A DNA stretch of 38,572 nucleotides from the IMG/VR virus record IMGVR_UViG_3300046780_000604, positions 1 through 38,572 of that record; one strand, given 5' to 3'. Origin of the DNA: a virus. The translations under genes and the position numbers were made by a program. Position 1 is the stretch's first letter, and the number at the start of each line of letters is the position of its first letter. Below, in pieces: positions 1 to 6,227 of the stretch. The notes beneath the pieces were generated by a model. The model was not told the origin of the DNA, ran no database searches, and saw only the letters and a program-made list of their open reading frames with translations.

Positions 1-57
1 TTGCACCTCCCTGCACGCGCACGTGCACGCGGCCGACCACGCGGTCGCGCACGCGGC
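1..57. repeat. Terminal direct repeat (matches 38516-38572)
   Basis: The first 57 bases match the last 57 with three differences, at window positions 12, 20 and 21. Positions 22-57 are identical. This supports a circular or circularly permuted map. Because both ends lie in a repeat array, the join may also be an assembly breakpoint with collapsed or missing cassettes. Confidence 0.8.
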
Positions 58-106
58 CGTACACGCGGTCGTACACGCGGTCGCTCACGCTACCGAGTCG
101 CGTCAC
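1..106 (-). CDS. Repeat cassette ORF 4 (cut by window start)
   Basis: Starts at GTG 106-104, which overlaps the stop of cassette 3 as GTGA. It encodes TRLGSV, then six tetrapeptides (SDRV, YDRV, YGRV, RDRV, VGRV, HVRV), then QGGA at the window edge. The near-identical copy at 38511-38572 shows how it would end (GGAT, TGA). VGRV uses GTC at site 1 and HVRV uses GTG at site 2; both are rare departures from the NRC GNC pattern. Function unknown. Confidence 0.6.
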   Translation of the reverse strand, partial: MTRLGSVSDRVYDRVYGRVRDRVVGRVHVRVQGGA

Positions 107-321
107 GTTGCACCTCCCTGCACGCGGTCGCCCACGCGGACGCCCACGCGGCCGTACACGCGGACGCCCACGCGGCCGTCCACGCGGCCGCCCACGCGGT
201 CGTACACGCGGCCGTACACGCGGCCGCCCACGCGGCCGTACACGCGGCCGCTCACGCGGCCGTACACGCGGGCGCGCACGCGGACGTACACGCGGCCGTA
301 CACGCTACCGAGTCGCGTCAC
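103..321 (-). CDS. Repeat cassette ORF 3
   Basis: 72 residues: a TRLGSV start, fifteen x-x-Arg-Val tetrapeptides and a QGGAT end. Site-1 residues are Y, R, S, G and D; site-2 residues are G, V, A and D. The GTG start sits about six bases after GGGAGG in the tail of cassette 2, and its first bases form a GTGA overlap with that cassette's stop. The product is very basic, with one Arg per four residues, and has no recognisable domain. Translation is inferred from the start, stop and ribosome-site architecture, not from homology. Confidence 0.6.
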   Translation of the reverse strand: MTRLGSVYGRVYVRVRARVYGRVSGRVYGRVGGRVYGRVYDRVGGRVDGRVGVRVYGRVGVRVGDRVQGGAT

Positions 322-524
322 GTTGCACCTCCCTGCACGCGGCCGCCCACGCGGCCGCCCACGCGGTCGCCCACGCGGTCGCCCACGCGGACGTGCACGC
401 GGCCGCCCACGCGGTCGCCCACGCGGTCGCCCACGCGGACGTGCACGCGGCCGTACACGCGGTCGCGCACGCGGACGTGCACGCGGTCGTCCACGCGGTC
501 GTACGCGCTACCGAGTCGCGTCAC
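318..524 (-). CDS. Repeat cassette ORF 2
   Basis: 68 residues: TRLGSA (Ala where most others have Val), fourteen tetrapeptides and QGGAT. It contains an internal higher-order duplication: the series HV, GD, GD, GG occurs twice in a row. It is the most Gly/Asp-rich member. The GTG start overlaps the cassette 1 stop as GTGA and is preceded by GGGAGG. Function unknown. Confidence 0.6.
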   Translation of the reverse strand: MTRLGSAYDRVDDRVHVRVRDRVYGRVHVRVGDRVGDRVGGRVHVRVGDRVGDRVGGRVGGRVQGGAT

Positions 525-715
525 GTTGCACCTCCCTGCACGCGGCCGTGCACGCGGACGCTCACGCGGACGTGCATGCGGTCGTGCACGCGGCCGTACA
601 CGCGGCCGTCCACGCGGACGCCCACGCGGACGCCCACGCGGACGCCCACGCGGCCGTACACGCGGCCGTACACGCGGCCGTACACGCGGGCGTACACGCT
701 ATCGAGTCGCCTCAT
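521..715 (-). CDS. Repeat cassette ORF 1 (first of the array)
   Basis: 64 residues from ATG 715-713: MRRLDSV, thirteen tetrapeptides, QGGAT. It starts inside the 3' end of the upstream gene (699-1166), whose TAG stop lies within the cassette start sequence. The last eight tetrapeptides (GV, GV, DG, YG, HD with Met replacing Val, HV, SV, HG) and the tail are the same as in the solitary cassette at 13423-13641, base for base over about 114 bases. That indicates recent copying between the two sites. Confidence 0.6.
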   Translation of the reverse strand: MRRLDSVYARVYGRVYGRVYGRVGVRVGVRVGVRVDGRVYGRVHDRMHVRVSVRVHGRVQGGAT

Positions 716-1166
716 TGGCTCTTCGTTGCCCATCGAGTAGCACCATGTCACACGATGCCTCTCCAGTCAACGGAATAATCCCCGCCTCCTCCAGCGCCGC
801 CATCAGCTCCGGCGGTCGCTCCCGTAGCAGCCCCACGAACGCCTCTCGCCGCACCTCCGGGCTCTGCTGTCCCCTCGTCGGCTCCGCGGCCACCGCCGGC
901 GCCACGGTCCGCGCCCATGCCGCCAGGAGCGCCGTAGCGCCCTGCAGCCGAGCGTGCGCCTCCTTCGGTCCCATCAGCTCACCGCTCTCCGGATGCCGCA
1001 TGGTCCGGAGCATGTGGACCGCCTCGAGCGCGCCGACCGTGAGCGCCGCCCGCACGTCTGCGTCCGTCACTGGTCCGAGGGCTCGGGAGGGGTCAGTCAC
1101 CAGACGCATTATGCCACACCGCGCAGCGTCGGCCAATGACGGCAAACTGTTAACTTTTGGATACAT
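699..1166 (-). CDS. Candidate terminase small subunit or late-operon protein
   Basis: 155 residues from ATG 1166, or 136 if the ATG at 1109 (MRLVTDPS) is the true start; neither has a clear Shine-Dalgarno sequence. The middle (about residues 35-95) is Ala/Leu-rich and predicted helical. No catalytic motif is visible. Its size, its place at the head of the late operon and its position upstream of the large terminase cluster suggest a small terminase, but this rests on order and not on similarity. The C-terminus (EATR, TAG) lies inside the first repeat cassette, so the native end may have been altered by it. Confidence 0.45.
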   Translation of the reverse strand: MYPKVNSLPSLADAARCGIMRLVTDPSRALGPVTDADVRAALTVGALEAVHMLRTMRHPESGELMGPKEAHARLQGATALLAAWARTVAPAVAAEPTRGQQSPEVRREAFVGLLRERPPELMAALEEAGIIPLTGEASCDMVLLDGQRRANEATR

Positions 1167-1182
1167 GTGTCAAAAATGACAC
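1167..1182. promoter_or_regulatory. 16-base inverted repeat, motif GTGTCAAAnnnGACAC
   Basis: GTGTCA-AAAA-TGACAC is a perfect palindrome immediately upstream of the ATG at 1166. On the minus strand it contains TTGACA, a -35-like hexamer. The same motif recurs in tandem at 33329-33360, just upstream of the portal gene. It is a candidate operator or activator site for late genes. If it is part of a promoter, the downstream gene more likely starts at 1109. Confidence 0.5.
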
Positions 1183-1189
1183 GGTTTCA

Positions 1190-1215
1190 CATACCGAAAA
1201 GGCGGTTTCGGTATG
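1190..1215. promoter_or_regulatory. 10-base-arm inverted repeat
   Basis: CATACCGAAA, a six-base gap, then TTTCGGTATG: perfect 10-base arms. It lies just after the stop of the leftward regulator gene at 1231-1473 and before the next gene. No T-run follows on the minus strand, so an operator or attenuator is as likely as a terminator. Confidence 0.5.
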
Positions 1216-1230
1216 CGGATCGCGCGCGCG

Positions 1231-1473
1231 CTATGGGATTACGGATAGTTTGGGCGGAATCTCCAATCCCAGCTCTCTCAGCGCATTCCTGACAGCGATT
1301 CGTGTGGCGAGCCTCATGCGCCGATCTGTCACGGCTCGATAGACGGTTCGGTGATTGAGGCCGGTCATGTCGGCGACCCGACGCACCACGTCATCACTGC
1401 GCGCGAGGTGTTCCGGGTACAACTGGGCGGCCTTTTCAGTGAGAACTTGGTAACTCAGTTTCGGCATTCGCAT
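1231..1473 (-). CDS. Small helix-turn-helix transcriptional regulator
   Basis: 80 residues. Residues about 27-70 read as a LacI/Cro-type DNA-binding fold: VVRRVADMTGLNHRTVYRAV is a helix-turn-helix, followed by a helix resembling the T-x-x-x-V-x-x-A-L-x-x-L-G-L element that closes LacI-type headpieces. No effector domain is present. An alternative ATG lies two codons in. It is flanked by two palindromes on one side and the TCGGGACA repeat region on the other, so it probably regulates the late operon, the small rightward operon, or both. Which sites it binds cannot be told from sequence. Confidence 0.65.
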   Translation of the reverse strand: MRMPKLSYQVLTEKAAQLYPEHLARSDDVVRRVADMTGLNHRTVYRAVTDRRMRLATRIAVRNALRELGLEIPPKLSVIP

Positions 1474-1523
1474 ATGATACCACGGCGCGCGGATATCCGC
1501 AGAATAAAACCAGATACGATTAG

Positions 1524-1765
1524 TCGGGACAGGCTGATTAGTTTAACGATTACACTGGGTTTGCTGGTTTTTTGAGGTTACCTTGTCCCGACTGTCCCGT
1601 CGGGTACCATAGCGGCGGTTTTGTAATTGTGGGCCAATGTGGGTATATGTAGTTAGATTAACTGTACTCCTGGACTCTATAGGTACTCGGGACACTCGGG
1701 ACAGACCGAGAAAAATAGGGGTGTCCCGAGTGTGGTCGTCGCGCTGGCCCGAGTAGGTCGGGACA
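1524..1765. promoter_or_regulatory. Noncoding region with seven TCGGGACA iteron-like boxes
   Basis: The 464 bases between 1474 and 1937 hold no convincing gene. TCGGGACA occurs on the plus strand at 1524, 1687, 1696 and 1758, and inverted at 1584 and 1722; a one-mismatch inverted copy is at 1593. Two same-strand pairs are spaced nine bases apart. The boxes at 1524 and 1758 are extended by the same AGGCTG-like sequence. The stretch also contains the most AT-rich segment of the neighbourhood (about 1500-1680). It is a candidate replication origin or a cluster of repressor operators. Confidence 0.55.
1621..1649 (+). promoter_or_regulatory. Candidate sigma70-like promoter for the 1938-2915 operon
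   Basis: TTGTAA at 1621-1626, a 17-base spacer, then TATATG at 1644-1649, inside the AT-rich part of the iteron region and pointing at the rightward genes. The implied leader is long (about 280 bases), and no other signal nearer to 1938 was seen. Confidence 0.35.
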
Positions 1766-1937
1766 GGCTGCCGGTGTACGCATGATGTTGCGCAATGGCG
1801 CATGATGCGTACATAGCGGACGGCGAGACGACGCGGTCCTCACCGGGCGAATCTGCGCCATACGCCGTGGCACGGTCGATGCAATGTGTGTCTACAGTCA
1901 GCAGCCAACCACTGACCCCCAAAAGGAACCCAGCACC

Positions 1938-2228
1938 ATGACCATTACCGCCAAGTTCTCGACGATCTGCCCCTGCTGCAACACCCGCATCGCGGCCGGA
2001 TCCAAGGTCGAGTGGACCAAGGGCAGCCCCGCCCGCCACGTCGCTTGTGCGAGCTCCGCGCCCGCCGCGAAGCCCACGACCTACAGCGGTCGCATCGAGT
2101 CCTCTCGCCGCGCTTGGGGCGCTCGCCGGGGCATGGGCTCGGGCCACGGCGCCGCGGTCAAGGTGCCTGGGTACTCGTCGTACTGCACCGACTCCCCCAC
2201 CTGTCGCTGCTACGACTGCGCGAGCTGA
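1938..2228 (+). CDS. Small zinc-ribbon protein
   Basis: 96 residues. The start is ATG 1938, preceded by AAGGAACCCAGCACC, rather than the upstream in-frame ATG at 1884. Residues about 5-40 contain CPCC, then a GSKVEW-TKGSPARHVAC stretch that looks like a treble-clef or zinc-ribbon knuckle with C/C/H/C ligands. The C-terminus has a second cysteine group (CTDSPTCRCYDC). The middle is Ser/Arg/Gly-rich. The knuckle is familiar from hypothetical proteins of phages and actinobacteria; no activity is known to me. It is the first gene of a three-gene rightward operon. Confidence 0.7.
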   Translation: MTITAKFSTICPCCNTRIAAGSKVEWTKGSPARHVACASSAPAAKPTTYSGRIESSRRAWGARRGMGSGHGAAVKVPGYSSYCTDSPTCRCYDCAS

Positions 2229-2301
2229 GAGATCCGGTCCGGGGTCTCTCCACGGAGGGGCCTCGGGCCGGGCAAGTCAGCCCGATCCAAGGAGACCCAT
2301 C

Positions 2302-2679
2302 ATGGCCAAGCAACGCACCATCACGCTCACGGACGCCCCCCCGATCAAGATCAACGAGGAGACGTGGCCAGTCATTGCCGAGGGCGAGGACTATCCCGGG
2401 CAGTACGATTTCCAGGCATTCGATCTCGCCTGGATCAAGGTCCGTCGCCACGAGGACGGGCGCACGATCGTCTACGGCGGCGCCGGAGACGGGAACGGCG
2501 GGGGGCGACCCGAGCGCGAGGGGCGCCGCTCCGGGTATCTGCTCGCTGACGCTGCGCGGACCGTCCAGACGATCCGCCAGGTCGCCGAGGAGCTCTCCGA
2601 GGCCGCGTACTGCGAGGGCCTCGCGGAAGCCGCGGGACGCAGAGCTATCGCGGACCTGCCTGCGGAGGAGCTCTCGTGA
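2302..2679 (+). CDS. Conserved phage protein of unknown function
   Basis: 125 residues from ATG 2302 with a good ribosome site (AAGGAG about eight bases upstream). The N-terminal half, with TITLTDAPPIKINEETWPVI followed by a KVRRHEDGRTIVYG-like strand, recalls short phage hypothetical proteins that pair a beta-rich front with a helical back. The C-terminal 50 residues are Ala/Glu-rich and helical, ending IADLPAEELS. No enzymatic motif is visible. Its stop overlaps the next gene's GTG start as GTGA. Confidence 0.65.
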   Translation: MAKQRTITLTDAPPIKINEETWPVIAEGEDYPGQYDFQAFDLAWIKVRRHEDGRTIVYGGAGDGNGGGRPEREGRRSGYLLADAARTVQTIRQVAEELSEAAYCEGLAEAAGRRAIADLPAEELS

Positions 2680-2915
2680 ATCGCGACGCTGCCAATCGCT
2701 TCGGGATTGCGCTCCGCTACGCGAGCCCGCCGCCCGGACAGGGCTCGACGCTCGGAGACTGGCGCGAGTACGCCGAGCGTGTCGTGTCGGAGGCGAGCGT
2801 CCGCGGGCTCACCATGTCGGTCGCGCTCTCGGATCCGGAGGACGAGGATGCCTGCGCTCAGGAGGACGCGGCCGAAGCAGAGGCGGACGCCAGGAGGATG
2901 CTCGGCGAGGAGTAG
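2676..2915 (+). CDS. Small acidic hypothetical protein
   Basis: 79 residues starting at GTG 2676, with GGAGGAGCTCTC immediately upstream and a GTGA overlap with the preceding gene. The last 30 residues are Glu/Asp/Ala-rich (a run around DPEDEDACAQEDAAEAEADA). No family was recognised. It ends 12 bases before the palindromic terminator at 2927-2961, so it closes the rightward operon. Confidence 0.6.
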   Translation: MNRDAANRFGIALRYASPPPGQGSTLGDWREYAERVVSEASVRGLTMSVALSDPEDEDACAQEDAAEAEADARRMLGEE

Positions 2916-2926
2916 CCCCAAAAAAC

Positions 2927-2961
2927 GGCCCGTAACAAAAGCATGCTTTTTGTTACGGGCC
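2927..2961. terminator. Bidirectional palindromic terminator
   Basis: GGCCCGTAACAAAA and TTTTGTTACGGGCC form a perfect 14-base-pair stem around a short GC-rich loop. The stem is GC-rich at the base, but the A and T tracts lie inside the stem next to the loop, and CCCCAAAAAA lies just before it on the plus strand, so minus-strand transcripts get a T-run. It sits between convergent genes and overlaps the very end of the leftward ATPase gene. Confidence 0.75.
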
Positions 2962-4260
2962 AGAATTCGGTCGCCGATACCGTCGAACTCTGACCCCGTG
3001 CTCCCGGGACCGCCCGCAGACCCACCCTAGGCGCCCCATGACGGCGCCGATACGCTGCTGGGCCTGGAGGCTCCAGTCCTCGGGAGCGATGCCCAGACCG
3101 GCGAGGATATCGCCCACCGTGACGGCATCGCGAGGGTCGCACGGCAGCCCGGTTCCGTGGCCCTCGAGCCACGCGGCGATCTTCGCTTCCCACTCGTCGC
3201 CGATGTAGCGCTGGTCCTGCTCGTCCTCGATGGCCGCCGCCAGCTCCACGGACTTCGGGTCCGGCCACCAGTGGGCGCCGCTTTCGTAGGCGCACCGGGC
3301 CTCGGCTAGGAGCTGGTCTCGGTCGCGACGGAGCGCGTCCAGGTCGATGGCTCCGACGCGGACGGGCCAGAAGCGGCGGTTGCCGGTGTCGTCGCGGAGG
3401 TATCCGGGCTTGTTCGTGCTGCCGGCGAAGACGCACGTTCGTGGAATGTCGACGACGTAGCGTTCGAATGGCGGCCGGTAGCGGTCCGAGCGGACGGTGA
3501 GGAACGCCTTGATCCGCGTGACCTCGTGGCGGGAGAGCGCGTCCATTTCGCCGAGTTCGATGCACGTCATGCCAAGGAGTTGCTGTTGGCAGTCCTTCGA
3601 GCCGAGGTCCGGGAGCTGGTCGGTGAAATAGTCCGCGCCCGCAAGTACCCGGAGCGCGCTCGACTTCGCGGCGCCCTGCGGCCCCTCGAGCACGAGTACG
3701 TGGTCCGCTTGACAGCCGGGCTCGTAGATGCGCGCGACCATCGAGATGAGCCACCACGCGCCCACGGAGGCAGCATATTCTGTTGCGCTGACACCCAGAT
3801 ATGTGCTCAGCCACCGATCCAGACGTCGCACTCCGTCCCACTTCAGGCCCTCGAGATGGTCGCGCATGGGATTGAAACGCTGTTGACGCGCGGCGAGTTC
3901 TATGCCGTCAGATACCAGATCCTTGCTCGCGGTGAGCTTGTTCATGCTCGCGAGCGCCGCGATCGTGACGTCGCGAATGTAGGTATCGACCGGGCCGCGC
4001 TTGGGTGATGCGAAGCCGACCATCTTCGGGAGCTTCTTGACGAGGAGCGTCTTCCTAGAAAGGTCGTTGAAGGCGAAGCATCCGCGGAACGCGACGTCGT
4101 GCGTGAGAATCAGCGCAACGTTTCCGACGCAGGCCGTGAGCCGTGGCTCTCCGTTCTTGTCATCGCGTCCGTAGACGAGGCCGCGTTTCCATGGCTCAAG
4201 CTCGACGACGTTCGTCGGTGGCTCTTCTCGGTCGTCCCCGGGCTCGCGTGCTGCGCTCAT
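2953..4260 (-). CDS. VirE/D5-type P-loop ATPase, probable replicative helicase
   Basis: 435 residues from ATG 4260; an upstream in-frame ATG exists at 4278, but 4260 gives an ATGA overlap with the preceding gene. It resembles the virulence-associated E family (PF05272), common in phage and satellite replication modules. Walker A is GPQGAAKS at about residues 193-200, a Walker B-like CIELGEMD follows at about 233-240, then a GSTN sensor and a GNRRFWP arginine-finger region. No DNA primase or polymerase motif was found in the N-terminal 130 residues. It is the last gene of the leftward early operon and probably drives replication together with the SF2 helicase upstream. Confidence 0.85.
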   Translation of the reverse strand: MSAAREPGDDREEPPTNVVELEPWKRGLVYGRDDKNGEPRLTACVGNVALILTHDVAFRGCFAFNDLSRKTLLVKKLPKMVGFASPKRGPVDTYIRDVTIAALASMNKLTASKDLVSDGIELAARQQRFNPMRDHLEGLKWDGVRRLDRWLSTYLGVSATEYAASVGAWWLISMVARIYEPGCQADHVLVLEGPQGAAKSSALRVLAGADYFTDQLPDLGSKDCQQQLLGMTCIELGEMDALSRHEVTRIKAFLTVRSDRYRPPFERYVVDIPRTCVFAGSTNKPGYLRDDTGNRRFWPVRVGAIDLDALRRDRDQLLAEARCAYESGAHWWPDPKSVELAAAIEDEQDQRYIGDEWEAKIAAWLEGHGTGLPCDPRDAVTVGDILAGLGIAPEDWSLQAQQRIGAVMGRLGWVCGRSREHGVRVRRYRRPNSGP

Positions 4261-4421
4261 CGGGTGTCCCGGTGGCATTCGTCGCAGGACATGAGCTTAT
4301 CGAGTCGATACCACCAGGCGCGGACGCCAGCGCGGAAGAGTACGCCGCACCAATAACAATTGAACGCGAAACGACTCCGCGGAATGCGGATCGCTAGCTG
4401 CGGTTGCCAGTGCTGAGTCAT
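4257..4421 (-). CDS. Small zinc-finger protein
   Basis: 54 residues with two CxxC knuckles (CYWC and CDEC) about 25 residues apart, each in an aromatic or basic context, as in HNH-like or other four-cysteine zinc folds; no HNH histidines are evident. ATGA overlaps join it to the helicase upstream and the ATPase downstream, so it is probably made with them and may be a small replication accessory protein. A longer frame reaches 4463 but would run into the helicase gene. Confidence 0.6.
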   Translation of the reverse strand: MTQHWQPQLAIRIPRSRFAFNCYWCGVLFRAGVRAWWYRLDKLMSCDECHRDTR

Positions 4422-5869
4422 CGCTGTTGGAGCGGAGCGAGGGCCCACTCTCGCGGGGGCCACGCACCGAAGAGGGCCTTGTATCTTACACCAACAAATC
4501 CCGGCTTGAGACCTTTCGCGATCTGGACGGCGCGTAGCGCGTCGTATTCCGCTCGCTTGTCCTGCTCCGGCACGCCGCGGAGCGATGGCTCGACTCCGAA
4601 AAGTTTCTTGTATTCCTTCACCACGAATTGCAGTCCGTATCCCTGGCGCTTCGCGAGCATCCGGAGGCGCCGATACTCGGAGAGTTTGTGCTCGTCCGCA
4701 GTATCAGCGCCCTGGTAGACGCGCTGCAATCCGGCATCGTAGATCCGCACCTCGACCGGGCGCGGCTTCGGCGGCACCCAACCGCAGAGCGGACAGGCCG
4801 CGAGGCCGTTAGGGTACATTGCCATACACTCGGCGCAGCGTCGTACCTCGCTCTTACTCGCGCGCTGGATGGCCTTCCCGGTGAGCGAATATTCACGGTC
4901 CTCCGTGGGGTAGCCGTGGCGCGCGGTTGCGTCGACCAGATCGAGCAGGAGTGCGTGCGGCTTGCTAGGATGCGGACGTAGCACGCGCCCGACCATCTGC
5001 AGGAATGTGCTCGCGTGGTCGGGGCATCGGGCGAGGAGACACGTCGCGGCGGCGGGGATGTCCACGCCCTCGGTCATGGTCGCGACGTTGCAGAGTACGC
5101 GGACGAGTCCGGCGGCGAAGTCCTCGAGATAGCGGTCCCGGTCCTTGTCCTTGGTCTTGCCGTCGATGGTACGCGCGTTCACCCCGGCGAGACAGAAAGC
5201 GCGCTCCCATTCGGTGCTACGAGCGACGCGATCGAAGAACGCGAAGGCCATCGTGCCGGGGGCGAACTGCTGGTACGCCTGCACCGGATCGCACGCCCAG
5301 CCCGAGGACGCCTTGTCGCGAGGCGGGGCGTAGACGACGCATGGCGCCAAGTGACCGGCCGCGAGCAGCTCGGAGTACGACGCGGCAACGACCATCTCGG
5401 AGCAGACGTCACCCATCGGCGAGCCGTCGCGACGCTCAGGGGTAGCGGTTAGAAACACCTGTTTCGCATGCTGGTAGGCGCCGGCGAACGTGTGCCAGTA
5501 CTCGGACGCGGGGACGTGATGGTGCCCTTCGTCGAACACCATGAGATCCGCGTCTGGCCGGAGTCCACGCGCGAGGAAGGACTGAATCGTACCCACTTGG
5601 ACGGGCGCTGCGGCGTCGTCGCGCATCCCGGGGCAGACGGCCCCAACGCGGTGCCCCGCGAGCTCCAGGCGCTCCACGGCTTGCGCGATGAGCTCCTTGC
5701 GGTGCGCTACCCAGACGGAGCGGCGGAAGCCCCCGACGAACTCGGTGCCGCATGTGGTCTTGCCGCTACCGGTGGGCGACACGAAGCACACGGAGCGATG
5801 GCCCGTGTCCCAGTGCTCGCGCGTCTGGCGGCAGCCACGGGCCTGGTAGTCGCGGAGGGTCTGGCTCAT
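4418..5869 (-). CDS. SF2 DNA helicase (DEAD/DEAH, Res-subunit-like)
   Basis: 483 residues from ATG 5869 (ATGA overlap with the preceding gene; an in-frame ATG at 5893 is less likely). It has motif Q-like LRDYQ at 5-9, Walker A SPTGSGKTT at 31-39, VAHRKEL motif Ia, DEGH Walker B at 113-116, TATPERRDG motif III at 141-149, and C-terminal motifs ending in VGRVLRP. After the second RecA-like domain comes a four-cysteine zinc ribbon (CAEC and CPLC), then a helical tail of about 110 residues. This architecture matches phage and restriction-type SF2 helicases related to RadD/UvsW-type enzymes used in replication restart and recombination. Confidence 0.88.
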   Translation of the reverse strand: MSQTLRDYQARGCRQTREHWDTGHRSVCFVSPTGSGKTTCGTEFVGGFRRSVWVAHRKELIAQAVERLELAGHRVGAVCPGMRDDAAAPVQVGTIQSFLARGLRPDADLMVFDEGHHHVPASEYWHTFAGAYQHAKQVFLTATPERRDGSPMGDVCSEMVVAASYSELLAAGHLAPCVVYAPPRDKASSGWACDPVQAYQQFAPGTMAFAFFDRVARSTEWERAFCLAGVNARTIDGKTKDKDRDRYLEDFAAGLVRVLCNVATMTEGVDIPAAATCLLARCPDHASTFLQMVGRVLRPHPSKPHALLLDLVDATARHGYPTEDREYSLTGKAIQRASKSEVRRCAECMAMYPNGLAACPLCGWVPPKPRPVEVRIYDAGLQRVYQGADTADEHKLSEYRRLRMLAKRQGYGLQFVVKEYKKLFGVEPSLRGVPEQDKRAEYDALRAVQIAKGLKPGFVGVRYKALFGAWPPREWALAPLQQR

Positions 5870-5991
5870 TGGTACGTCACGATCCGCCGCCATCGCGGCG
5901 CGGTGCCGGTCTCACCGGTCCAGAGTCGCACGGGGCGTCGGGGGGGGGCGTTCCGTGGCGGGAGGAGCAACCAGACCCAGCGCGGCCTCAC
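5866..5991 (-). CDS. Small basic protein with a C9 tract
   Basis: 41 residues: MRPRWVWLLLPPRNAP then a basic, Trp-containing tail. GTGA joins it to the gene upstream and ATGA to the helicase downstream, which supports it as a real coupled ORF although it is short. A nine-base C tract on the coding strand (5940-5948) encodes part of it. One-base slippage there would change or end the product and break the coupling to the helicase start. No family recognised. Confidence 0.5.
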   Translation of the reverse strand: MRPRWVWLLLPPRNAPPRRPVRLWTGETGTAPRWRRIVTYQ

Positions 5992-6227
5992 CGTAGCGCC
6001 CGCATGCCGGTAGCGACGCCTCCGGCTGCGAGCTTGCCGATCCAGCGGCAATCGAGGAGCGCGGCGTGAGCATCGTCCGGGCACAGCGACCCAGCCGCAA
6101 GCGCCTCGCGGATCGCGTCGATGCGGCGGAGATAGGCCATCGTGAGCGGCGGAAGAGGAAGCGTGTCCCACTCCAGCACCAGGCGCAGGCCAGGACGGTC
6201 GACGATGGAGGCGCGAACGGTGAGCAT
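5988..6227 (-). CDS. Hypothetical protein
   Basis: 79 residues from ATG 6227, with GAGGAATAA just upstream serving as ribosome site and as the previous stop. The N-terminus is strand-rich (MLTVRASIVDRPGLRLVLEW). The rest is helical, with DAIREALAAGSLCPDDAHAA followed by a Cys and a basic end. It resembles no family I can name. It sits in the middle of a coupled run of small genes leading to the helicase. Confidence 0.6.
   Translation of the reverse strand: MLTVRASIVDRPGLRLVLEWDTLPLPPLTMAYLRRIDAIREALAAGSLCPDDAHAALLDCRWIGKLAAGGVATGMRALR

Larger units (their letters stand above)
1..715 (-). repeat. Left part of hypervariable 12-base tandem repeat array
   Basis: Tandem 12-base units read, on the minus strand, as NRC GNC CGC GTG. 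They are grouped into blocks separated by a conserved spacer that carries a Shine-Dalgarno sequence and a start codon (GGGAGGTGCAACGTGACGCG). Four blocks of 13, 14, 15 and 6 units are visible here. The last one is cut by the window start and continues, if the map is circular, at 38516. All six frames are open because the units lack stops, but only the minus frame described under the cassette ORFs has regularly placed starts, ribosome sites and stops. The array follows the terminase-candidate gene at 699-1166. Confidence 0.95.

Noticed and set aside
1-1179. Long plus-strand open frames through the repeats (His/Ala, Arg/Gly and Thr/Arg/Pro-rich products).
   Set aside because: The 12-base unit has no stop in any frame, so long frames arise automatically. 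They lack ribosome sites, run antisense to the regular cassettes and continue antisense through the gene at 699-1166.
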